In this document: in pieces, positions 6,792-13,100 of the stretch
Layout: every line of letters starts with the position of its first letter
How positions within the stretch are numbered: position 1 is the first letter of the stretch
NCBI GenBank assembly: GCA_045627705.1
Contig: JAZQOE010000014.1
Coordinates: 1 to 14,565 of the forward strand
Length of the DNA: 14,565 nucleotides
Direction of reading: 5' to 3'
DNA from: JBMNHG01 sp045627705
GTDB taxonomy: Bacteria; Verrucomicrobiota; Kiritimatiellia; RFP12; JBMNHG01
Notes under the pieces: model-generated
The model's input: only the letters and a program-made list of their open reading frames with translations
Databases searched by the model: none
What the model was told of the DNA's origin: nothing
Program-made: the position numbers and the translations under genes

Positions 6792-8770
6792 TAGGGCATA
6801 AGTAGCTTGATGAAGAAGCCGCCGACGACCGAACGGGCCTGGAATCCGGCGGGCGTCGCCGTGTCGGTCCAATACCAGTCTGTCATCGGGGCGCGAATCG
6901 GAGTGCTGTTGTAGAAGTCCCAGAGCGGTTTTATCAGCGCTTCGAATTCATCCTTGTCGGCCGCCATTGTCGCGACCCATACCAGCCAGTCGGACTTGGT
7001 GTAGGCGCAACGGGAGTCGAGCGGCAGGCCGTATGCCTTCTGACGGCGCAGGGCGCCATGCGTTTCGCCCGCATAGAAGGATTCGGGGAACAGGCCGAGG
7101 CCGAGAATCTTGTCCCAGACCGCATTGTACTTCATGCTGGTCGTGCCGGGCTGGTCGAACGCAAGACGGTATGTACCGTCGCCATTCGATGCGCTGTCCA
7201 TGAAATCCTTCGCCAGCTTCTGCGCCTTGGATTTCATTGCCGTCGCCTTCTTCTTCATTCCAAGCTGGCCGTAGATCAGGCCCATGCATGCAATGCCGAC
7301 AATCGCCTTTATTGCGAGATTGCAGTTGTGCGCAAGATGGCCCGCGAAATCGTCCGTGCAAAGCTGGTTGCCGGGATCGGCGCCGTTCGCAAGCAGGTAA
7401 TCGACCCATTTCTCCAAGAGCGGCAGGTGCTTTTGGGCATCAGACGTGTCGCCTGAGTAGCGGGTCGCGAGCGCTTCCATGATGATCATGTTCGCGCATT
7501 CCTCGACGGGCATCTGAGCATCTGGAAGCTGCTCGCGCGTTTCGCAGTTCGCGCTGTAGCGCTGGAAATCCACGAACGGATAGCGTCCGGCGTCGTGCGG
7601 CGCGAAATCAAACGGCCAGCCCTTTGACTCCGCGAAGTTGAAGATCGGCCGCATCATCGCGAAGACGAGTTCGGGCTCCTTCAGGAAAAGCGGACACGAC
7701 GGATAGCTCACATCGACAGTTGCCGCGCAACCGTTGGAGAAACATTCCTTCGAGACGAAAAGCAGTTCGCCATTCTCGTCCTCCACGAGCTTGTGGGCGG
7801 CGATGGACTGGCGGTAGGCGAGGTCGAGAAGGTCCGCGTATTTCTCGCCGCCGACACTGATGGCTTCCTCGTGCAATTCGTCCTCGAAATCCGAGCACAT
7901 GTCGAGGATGTCCAAGGCGTCTTCGTTGGCGGACTTGAGCGCGTCCTCCATCGTTGGCCAGCGTTGTGTCCAAAGCGCGGCGCAAGGCTTGCCATGGACG
8001 AGGAGCGATTTGCCAAAGTCATCGTAGCCGACAAGGAAGATCGCTTCTACGCGGTTTTCAAAGTCGAGATTGACACGGAGCGAGATGAAGTCGAGGTCCA
8101 CGGTGTCCAGCGCGCCCTTGGGGAGATCGGCGCGTTTCACGTGGTCGTCCGCCGCCGCATTGTCATGCGCTGTCATGACTCCGCGGCGAGTGAATGTGGA
8201 AGCAGTTGCATCTTCCGCGGCGAGCCAGAGGCGGCCCCATTCGATGCGTAGGTTGTCGCCATCGCGCCCTAGCGGCTTTTGGTCGCGCGCCTCCATCCAG
8301 ATCGCCGAAAGAGGGGCGAGCGCGCGCTTGCCGGTTTTGACGGGGCTGTCGCCTGCGCGATCCATGCAGAACTGGCTTGAGAGCGAGACTGAAATTGAAA
8401 CGGTGTGGTCGGCGCCGTCGATCGGGATGAAGGAGACGCTGAGATACCCGACGGGGCGGGACATCAGCACCAGGTCTTCCGTCATCAAAAGCGGGGAAAT
8501 GAACACGGCAACGAGCTTGATGCCGCCGGCCGAGAAAACATAGCAGGATGAACACGCACGGATTTCAATGGAGTCCTGCGTCATTGCCGGTTCTGGACCA
8601 AGCCCCATGAATCGATAGTCTTTGCCATCGATTGTCGCGATGCCGAGCATCGTGTTTCCGGCGCCAGTCCAATGGGTGGTGTCGCGGTCGGTGAGTCTAT
8701 CCGCGGGCGACCAGACCGAGAAATACGGATCAAAAGTAAAGAGAGGTACTGCCGGAGGACGAAAATTCAT
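6791..8770 (-). CDS. Glutaminase-A-like family protein (DUF4964/DUF5127/DUF4965/DUF1793)
   Basis: The 659-residue protein opens M-N-F-R-P-P-A-V-P-L followed by D-P-Y-F-S-V-W-S-P, the hallmark of the DUF4964/DUF5127 N-terminal part of the fungal GtaA glutaminase-like family. The middle is beta-rich. From about residue 300 an alpha-helical part contains F-A-P-H-D-A-G-R-Y-P-F, a near-invariant style of motif in the DUF4965/DUF1793 six-hairpin barrel. Named members have been described as glutaminases, but the fold is that of glycosidases and most bacterial members are uncharacterised, so the substrate is open. There is no signal peptide, unlike many relatives, so it should be cytoplasmic. In-frame ATGs also occur at 8791 and 8782. 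I prefer 8770 because the family alignment starts there and a promoter would otherwise lie inside the gene. It is divergent from the NSS transporter and convergent with GH29. Confidence 0.85.
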   Translation of the reverse strand: MNFRPPAVPLFTFDPYFSVWSPADRLTDRDTTHWTGAGNTMLGIATIDGKDYRFMGLGPEPAMTQDSIEIRACSSCYVFSAGGIKLVAVFISPLLMTEDLVLMSRPVGYLSVSFIPIDGADHTVSISVSLSSQFCMDRAGDSPVKTGKRALAPLSAIWMEARDQKPLGRDGDNLRIEWGRLWLAAEDATASTFTRRGVMTAHDNAAADDHVKRADLPKGALDTVDLDFISLRVNLDFENRVEAIFLVGYDDFGKSLLVHGKPCAALWTQRWPTMEDALKSANEDALDILDMCSDFEDELHEEAISVGGEKYADLLDLAYRQSIAAHKLVEDENGELLFVSKECFSNGCAATVDVSYPSCPLFLKEPELVFAMMRPIFNFAESKGWPFDFAPHDAGRYPFVDFQRYSANCETREQLPDAQMPVEECANMIIMEALATRYSGDTSDAQKHLPLLEKWVDYLLANGADPGNQLCTDDFAGHLAHNCNLAIKAIVGIACMGLIYGQLGMKKKATAMKSKAQKLAKDFMDSASNGDGTYRLAFDQPGTTSMKYNAVWDKILGLGLFPESFYAGETHGALRRQKAYGLPLDSRCAYTKSDWLVWVATMAADKDEFEALIKPLWDFYNSTPIRAPMTDWYWTDTATPAGFQARSVVGGFFIKLLMP

Positions 8771-8777
8771 GGTTGAT

Positions 8778-8806
8778 ATCATAAATGTCATAGGCTCGAC
8801 CTACAA
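8778..8806 (-). promoter_or_regulatory. Promoter of the glutaminase-A-like gene (leaderless geometry)
   Basis: On the minus strand TTGTAG (8806-8801) and TATGAT (8783-8778) are separated by 17 nt. The -10 box matches 5 of 6 positions and the -35 box only 3 of 6. The -10 box ends 7 nt before the preferred ATG at 8770, so the mRNA would start at or next to the start codon. No ribosome site is seen. Confidence 0.55.
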
Positions 8807-8848
8807 GCCAATAGTTGGTTTGCGCATGAGGGTAGGGCAACTTACTTC

Positions 8849-8877
8849 TTTCCAAAAAAAAGATATTTGCGTATCAT
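8849..8877 (+). promoter_or_regulatory. Promoter of the NSS transporter gene (leaderless geometry)
   Basis: TTTCCA (8849-8854, 4 of 6) and TATCAT (8872-8877, 5 of 6) are separated by 17 nt, with an 8-A tract (8854-8861) at the -35 edge and into the spacer. The -10 box ends 6 nt before the ATG at 8884, leaving no room for a leader. No Shine-Dalgarno site is present. Confidence 0.58.
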
Positions 8878-8883
8878 TCGCGC

Positions 8884-10335
8884 ATGAACACCGATAAAAA
8901 TTCGACTGGGAAGCGGTCTTCCTGGTCCAGCCAGTTCGCATTCGTTCTCGCCGCCGCCGCATCCGCGATCGGCCTAGGCAACCTTTGGCGTTTCCCCTAT
9001 CTCGCGGCACAGTATGGCGGTGGCACATTCATCGTCATCTATCTGGCGTTGGTGGTCACACTCGGGTTCACGCTGATGACGACCGAAATCGCAATCGGCC
9101 GCATGACGCAGCAGAGCCAGCTCACCGCCTATTCGCGTCTCCACAGGGGCTTCGGCTTCCTCGGTCTCCTCGGCACTGTCATTCCGCTTCTCATCGTTCC
9201 ATACTACTGCGTGATCGGCGGCTGGGTGCTCAAGTATTTCTGGGCCTATCTCCAGATGGTCATTCATCCCGGGACGAACCTCCTCGCAGATTCCGGCGCA
9301 TTCTTCGGCAACTTCATTTCCGCGCCGTTCGCGCCCTTTGGCTACGCGATGATCTTCATCCTCGCGGCTTCCGCCGTCATCGTGCTCGGCGTGAAGAACG
9401 GCATCGAGAAATCGAACGCCATCATGATGCCGCTCCTGTTCCTCATGGCCATCGGCATTTCGGTTTATGTCTGCTTCCTCCCAGGCGCCGGCGAAGGCCT
9501 CAAGTACTATCTCATCCCGAACATGGATTCGCTCCGCGCGGTTGGCGAAGATGGCGTCGCCCACTTCTCGGTCGCCCAGCTTGGCAAGACCATCCTCGGT
9601 GCGATGGGCCAGATGTTCTATTCGCTTTCGCTCGCCATGGGCATCATGATCACCTACGGCAGCTACATGCGCAAGGAGGACTCGATCGAGAAGTCCGTCC
9701 GCCGCATCGAGATTTTCGACACCCTCATCGCCCTCATCGCCGGCCTGATGATCATTCCAGTGGTTTACATGTTCGCGGTGAAGACCGGCACGCCCGTGAA
9801 GGAAGCCATGAATGCCGGACCCGGTCTCATGTTCATCACGCTCCCGAAGGTCTTCGCCGACTTCGGCGTTGCCGGCGCATGGATTGGAATGTTCTTCTTC
9901 CTCCTCGTGATCTTCGCCGCCCTCACAAGCGCAATCTCGCTCCTCGAGGCGTGCGTGGCGTCCGTCTGCGACCTTCTCCACATGGAGCGCAAGCCCGCCA
10001 CTTTCTTCACGACCGCGCTGGTATGCTTCCTCGCGACATTCTCCGCGGTCGGCTATGGCCCGTGGGCGCACGTCACGCTCTTCAAGATGCAGTTCCTCGA
10101 CTTCTTCGACTTCATCACGAACAGCGCGCTCATGCCTATCGTCGCCGCAATCACGTGCATCTTCGTCGGCTGGGTTATCAAGCCCAAGGCGGTCGAGGAC
10201 GAGCTTTCCGCCTGTGGTCACGAGTTCCGCGCCCGCGGTCTTTACAGCGTGATGGTGAAGTTCATCGCGCCAGTGCTCGTGATCGCCATTCTCGTTTCCG
10301 AGATCCTCCGCGCTCTCGGCGTCTTCAAGATCTAA
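8884..10335 (+). CDS. Sodium-dependent amino-acid transporter, NSS/SNF (LeuT-fold) family
   Basis: The 483-residue inner-membrane protein imports a small solute, usually an amino acid, with Na+. TM1 carries G-N-L-W-R-F-P-Y (32-39) followed by G-G-G-T-F, the signature of the family. A28 and N33 correspond to LeuT Na+-site residues A22 and N27, and A345-A-L-T348-S349 in TM8 matches the second Na+ site (A351, T354, S355 in LeuT). I count about 11 membrane segments, common for bacterial members. The start is anchored: an in-frame TAG at 8833-8835 is followed by no ATG, GTG or TTG before 8884. The gene ends 12 nt before the thioredoxin gene, whose ribosome site overlaps this stop codon, so the two form one unit. 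The substrate cannot be read from sequence. Confidence 0.95.
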   Translation: MNTDKNSTGKRSSWSSQFAFVLAAAASAIGLGNLWRFPYLAAQYGGGTFIVIYLALVVTLGFTLMTTEIAIGRMTQQSQLTAYSRLHRGFGFLGLLGTVIPLLIVPYYCVIGGWVLKYFWAYLQMVIHPGTNLLADSGAFFGNFISAPFAPFGYAMIFILAASAVIVLGVKNGIEKSNAIMMPLLFLMAIGISVYVCFLPGAGEGLKYYLIPNMDSLRAVGEDGVAHFSVAQLGKTILGAMGQMFYSLSLAMGIMITYGSYMRKEDSIEKSVRRIEIFDTLIALIAGLMIIPVVYMFAVKTGTPVKEAMNAGPGLMFITLPKVFADFGVAGAWIGMFFFLLVIFAALTSAISLLEACVASVCDLLHMERKPATFFTTALVCFLATFSAVGYGPWAHVTLFKMQFLDFFDFITNSALMPIVAAITCIFVGWVIKPKAVEDELSACGHEFRARGLYSVMVKFIAPVLVIAILVSEILRALGVFKI

Positions 10336-10347
10336 AGGAGGCCCGCC

Positions 10348-10674
10348 ATGGCCAATGGCATTGTCGAACTAACCGCCCAGACATTCAATGACGCTATCTC
10401 CACGGGTGTCGTCCTTGTCGATTTCTGGGCCACCTGGTGCGGCCCTTGCCGCGCGCAAGGTCCTATCCTCGAGCAGGTCGCCCCAGCATTCGACGGACGC
10501 GCCACAATCGCGAAGTTCGATGTCGATTCCGACAACCGCGAACTTGCGAAGTCGCTCGCCATCCGCAGCATCCCCGCACTGCTGCTCTACAAGAATGGCG
10601 AAATCGTCCAGCGCTTCAATGGGTTGACGCGCCAGGACGAAATCAGCGCGGCGCTTGAAAAAGCCCTGGCTTGA
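10348..10674 (+). CDS. trxA: Thioredoxin
   Basis: The 108-residue protein is a complete classical thioredoxin, a cytoplasmic disulfide reductase. It has the active site W30-C-G-P-C34, the preceding V-D-F-W-A segment and the cis-proline P76 in S-I-P-A, with the usual alternating beta/alpha layout and normal length. The start has an excellent ribosome site AAAGGAGG (10334-10341), 6 nt before the ATG. It is the second gene behind the NSS transporter and lies 16 nt before the PyrK-like gene, so it probably shares their transcript. Whether it serves a specific partner or is the general thioredoxin cannot be told here. The symbol reflects family only. Confidence 0.94.
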   Translation: MANGIVELTAQTFNDAISTGVVLVDFWATWCGPCRAQGPILEQVAPAFDGRATIAKFDVDSDNRELAKSLAIRSIPALLLYKNGEIVQRFNGLTRQDEISAALEKALA

Positions 10675-10690
10675 TTTAACGGCGCACCGC

Positions 10691-11506
10691 ATGAAGCAGT
10701 CCGTCGCAAAAGTCTTGGTCCGTCGTCCAATCGGCGGCGGTTACAACTGGCTTGAACTCGATGTCCCGGCCATAGCCGCCGGAGCGCGTCCAGGCCAGTT
10801 CGTGCATCTGCGCGTGCCAGCGCTCGAGGATTCAGCCTTGCGACGTCCATTCAGCATTTGCGACGCGCGCGATGGACGAATCTGCATCCTCTACAAGGAG
10901 GTTGGTCGCGGTACTGCTGCTATGGCCATGCTCAATGCCGGCGATGCGGTCGATGTGATCGGTCCCCTCGGCAATGGTTTCCCCGTCGATATTCCAAACG
11001 ACGCCACACCAATACTCGTGGGCGGCGGTTACGGTGTCGCCCCGTTGCTATTCCTCGCCCGCACGCTCGCCGCAAACGGCGCAAAGCGCGGCCTGCTGAT
11101 GGCCGGCGCCCGCACCGAGGCCGACTTGCTGTTGCGCGGTCGCTTCGTCGAACTCGGCTGGGATGAATGCTTCTCCACGGCGGATGGTTCGGCTGGCACG
11201 CGCGGATTTGTGACGGACGTGCTCGATGCGTGGCTTGCCGCTAATCCATCCGCAAAGGCTGTGTTCTTCGCTTGCGGTCCAGATGGAATGCTTCGCGCTG
11301 TTGGCGACCGCGCAATCGGCCGCACTTCGGCTTCGCCGCGAATCGACGCATGGCTCTCGCTCGACAAGCACATGGTGTGCGGCATAGGCGCCTGCCTGGC
11401 ATGCATCCAGGAATTGCGCAATGCCGATGGAACCACCCGCCTTGGACGCGTTTGCAAGGATGGCCCCGTCTTCGAATCCCGCGAGATCGTTTGGCCCGCG
11501 AAGTGA
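10691..11506 (+). CDS. pyrK: PyrK-like dihydroorotate dehydrogenase electron-transfer subunit
   Basis: PyrK carries FAD and a [2Fe-2S] cluster and passes electrons from dihydroorotate dehydrogenase B (PyrDB) to NAD+ during pyrimidine synthesis. The 271-residue protein shows the flavin motif R-R-P-F-S (51-55), the nucleotide-binding G-G-G-Y-G-V-A-P (111-118), a C-G-P-D-G-M stretch, and a C-terminal cysteine set C230-x4-C235-x2-C238-x16-C255 within G-I-G-A-C and R-V-C-K-D-G-P-V-F. The cysteine pattern fits PyrK better than NfnA/SudB-type reductases. The ATG at 10691 is preferred to an in-frame TTG at 10655 inside trxA, since the family N-terminus begins there; no ribosome site is obvious, suggesting coupling to trxA. 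No pyrDB is present in the window. Confidence 0.87.
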   Translation: MKQSVAKVLVRRPIGGGYNWLELDVPAIAAGARPGQFVHLRVPALEDSALRRPFSICDARDGRICILYKEVGRGTAAMAMLNAGDAVDVIGPLGNGFPVDIPNDATPILVGGGYGVAPLLFLARTLAANGAKRGLLMAGARTEADLLLRGRFVELGWDECFSTADGSAGTRGFVTDVLDAWLAANPSAKAVFFACGPDGMLRAVGDRAIGRTSASPRIDAWLSLDKHMVCGIGACLACIQELRNADGTTRLGRVCKDGPVFESREIVWPAK

Positions 11507-11518
11507 CGAGTGTTGTCG

Positions 11519-11549
11519 TTTGGCAGCCCGCCTCACTCCGCCAAATTAT
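11519..11549 (+). promoter_or_regulatory. Possible promoter overlapped by an inverted repeat
   Basis: TTGGCA (11520-11525, 5 of 6) and AATTAT (11544-11549, 4 of 6) are 18 nt apart, so transcription would begin near 11556, inside the heptanucleotide repeat. Overlapping this, TTTGGC (11519-11524) and GCCAAA (11540-11545) form a 6-bp inverted repeat with a 15-nt centre, which could be an operator. This would give the isomerase and its downstream genes their own start. Confidence 0.32.
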
Positions 11550-11551
11550 CC

Positions 11552-11586
11552 CTTACCTTTTGCCTCTTACCTTTTACCTCTTGCCT
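11552..11586 (+). repeat. Heptanucleotide tandem repeat, five copies of YTTRCCT
   Basis: Five consecutive 7-nt units read CTTACCT, TTTGCCT, CTTACCT, TTTACCT and CTTGCCT. Each differs from the pattern YTTRCCT only at the Y and R positions. The block lies between the pyrK stop and the isomerase ATG, ending 18 nt before the latter. The flanking heptads ATTATCC (11545-11551) and ATTTCTT (11587-11593) may be decayed copies. It does not encode anything recognisable. Confidence 0.85.
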
Positions 11587-11604
11587 ATTTCTTCCTGGGT
11601 TGCC

Positions 11605-12441
11605 ATGAAAAACGAAATCGGTGTCTTGAATGGTTTGCGCAATGGCGGGCGTTGCTTCGACCATGTCGCGAAGTTTGGCTTGAAGTGCTGCCAACTCGTG
11701 AGCTGGGACGTATCGCTTGCGACTCCCGAAATCGCCGATGCCGCCCGTGAAGAGGCCCTCGCCGCCGGCGTGCGGATTACCGCGATGTGGTCCGGCGTGC
11801 CAGGTCCTGCGGAATGGAATTTCACGAAGGGGCCCGTCACACTCGGCCTCGTCCCGCCCGAATTTCGCGCGATGCGCATCGACGCACTGAAGCGCTGGGC
11901 CGATTTCGCATTGCGTCTCGGCGCCCCCGCGATAATAACGCATTTTGGCTTCTTGCCCGAAAACATGACGGACCCGCTCTACGATGGCACCCTCGCGGCG
12001 CTTGTCGAAATCGGCTCGTACTGCAAGTCGCTCGGGCTTGGCTTCTGGCTGGAGACAGGGCAGGAAACACCCGTCACGATGCTGCGCTTCATCGAAGAGT
12101 CCGGGCTAGACAACCTTGGCATAAATCTCGACCCGGCCAATCTCATCCTCTACGGCAAGGGCAATCCAATCGACGCGCTGGATGTGTTCGGAAAGTATGT
12201 ACGCAACATCCATGCGAAGGACGGCATGTACCCGACCAATCCGCGCGAACTCGGACATGAAGTGCCGGTAGGCGAAGGGCGCGTGCGCTATCCCGCATTC
12301 ATGCGCCGCCTGGAAGAAATAGGTTTCACTGGCGAATTCATCATCGAGCGCGAGATCTCCGGTGAACAGCAGGAGCGCGACATCCGCAGGACTGTCGAGA
12401 GTCTTCGCGAATGGATGGATGCGCTCGAAAACGCAAAATGA
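11605..12441 (+). CDS. Sugar (phosphate) isomerase/epimerase-like TIM-barrel protein (AP endonuclease 2 family)
   Basis: The 278-residue protein has the layout of the xylose-isomerase-like/AP endonuclease 2 TIM-barrel family, which includes IolE, Hyi and ketose 3-epimerases. These act on sugars or sugar acids with a divalent metal. The metal ligands are visible in order: E150 (W-L-E-T-G), D176 (N-L-D-P-A-N), H203 (I-H-A-K-D) and E248 (I-I-E-R-E). Their spacing (26, 27, 45) resembles the E-D-H-E set of ketose 3-epimerases. The frame is open upstream to 11272, but M-K-N-E-I-G-V-L at 11605 is the natural start of the first strand. No ribosome site is seen. The gene overlaps the next one by 4 nt (ATGA). 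The substrate is unknown; processing of a sugar freed by a neighbouring glycosidase is plausible inference. Confidence 0.87.
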   Translation: MKNEIGVLNGLRNGGRCFDHVAKFGLKCCQLVSWDVSLATPEIADAAREEALAAGVRITAMWSGVPGPAEWNFTKGPVTLGLVPPEFRAMRIDALKRWADFALRLGAPAIITHFGFLPENMTDPLYDGTLAALVEIGSYCKSLGLGFWLETGQETPVTMLRFIEESGLDNLGINLDPANLILYGKGNPIDALDVFGKYVRNIHAKDGMYPTNPRELGHEVPVGEGRVRYPAFMRRLEEIGFTGEFIIEREISGEQQERDIRRTVESLREWMDALENAK

Positions 12442-13076
12442 GCGACACCGTTCCATCCGATGAGAGGATGCCGTCGGCCCTGCCATTCATCCTTGTTTCC
12501 GCGTACATCGGCGCACAGATGATCGCGGACATCGCGAGCTTGAAGATCGGCGTGGTTTTCGGACTTGCCGTTGACATGGGGACGTTCGTTTACCCATTCA
12601 CCTTTACGCTGCGCGACATGGTCCACAGGGCGATAGGCGCACGCGCGACACGAGGCGTGATTTTCGCGGCGGCGGCGATCAATCTCGTCATGGCCGCGTA
12701 CATGTGGCTCGTCTCGCTCGCCCCCGATTCCGAAAGCTGGCAATTCGGGGAATCCTTCCGCACTGTCTTCGCGCCGGTGTGGAGGATTGTAATCGCGTCG
12801 ATCGCCGCGGAGGTTGTCAGCGAGCTCGCCGATACCGGCATCTACCAGCGAATCCGCGAACGAGCGCCGGGAAAGATGTGGCTGCGCGTATTTGCAAGCA
12901 ATGCGGTTTCCATGCCGATCGACAACCTTGTGTTCGCCTTCGGCGCTTTCGCATTCGCGTTGCCGTGGAATGCGGTGTGGCAGATTTTCCTGATGAATCT
13001 CGCAGTGAAGTTCGCCGTGACGCTATTGAGCCTTCCGTGGATTTACGCGCTTCCGGCGAAGTTTGACAAAGTGTAG
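12438..13076 (+). CDS. yhhQ: VUT-family queuosine precursor transporter (YhhQ-like)
   Basis: The 212-residue integral membrane protein has about six hydrophobic segments and the signature region of the COG1738/YhhQ family: A-D-I-x-S-L-K-I-G (30-38), then V-D-M-G-T-F-V-Y-P-F-T-F-T-L-R-D (45-60). Members import queuosine precursors such as preQ0, preQ1 or queuine for tRNA modification. The first ATG at 12438 overlaps the isomerase stop as ATGA, so translation is coupled. A second in-frame ATG (residue 11) is possible but less economical. It ends 24 nt before the GH32-like gene. No queuosine biosynthesis gene or preQ1 riboswitch is visible nearby, so the family call is firm and the exact substrate is inferred. 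Confidence 0.85.
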   Translation: MSDTVPSDERMPSALPFILVSAYIGAQMIADIASLKIGVVFGLAVDMGTFVYPFTFTLRDMVHRAIGARATRGVIFAAAAINLVMAAYMWLVSLAPDSESWQFGESFRTVFAPVWRIVIASIAAEVVSELADTGIYQRIRERAPGKMWLRVFASNAVSMPIDNLVFAFGAFAFALPWNAVWQIFLMNLAVKFAVTLLSLPWIYALPAKFDKV

Positions 13077-13100
13077 CGGCCTTTTGCAAAGGAGAAAACG

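Noticed and set aside
8974..10221. Long minus-strand open frame (415 codons) opposite the NSS transporter, very rich in Glu, Asp and His
   Set aside because: The composition is what the reverse complement of a hydrophobic GC-rich membrane protein gives. No motif or start signal was seen.
12242..13100. Checked for a preQ1 riboswitch or other RNA element serving the queuosine-precursor transporter
   Set aside because: The transporter start overlaps the preceding coding sequence by 4 nt, leaving no leader in which such an element could sit; none was seen in the gap before the GH32-like gene.
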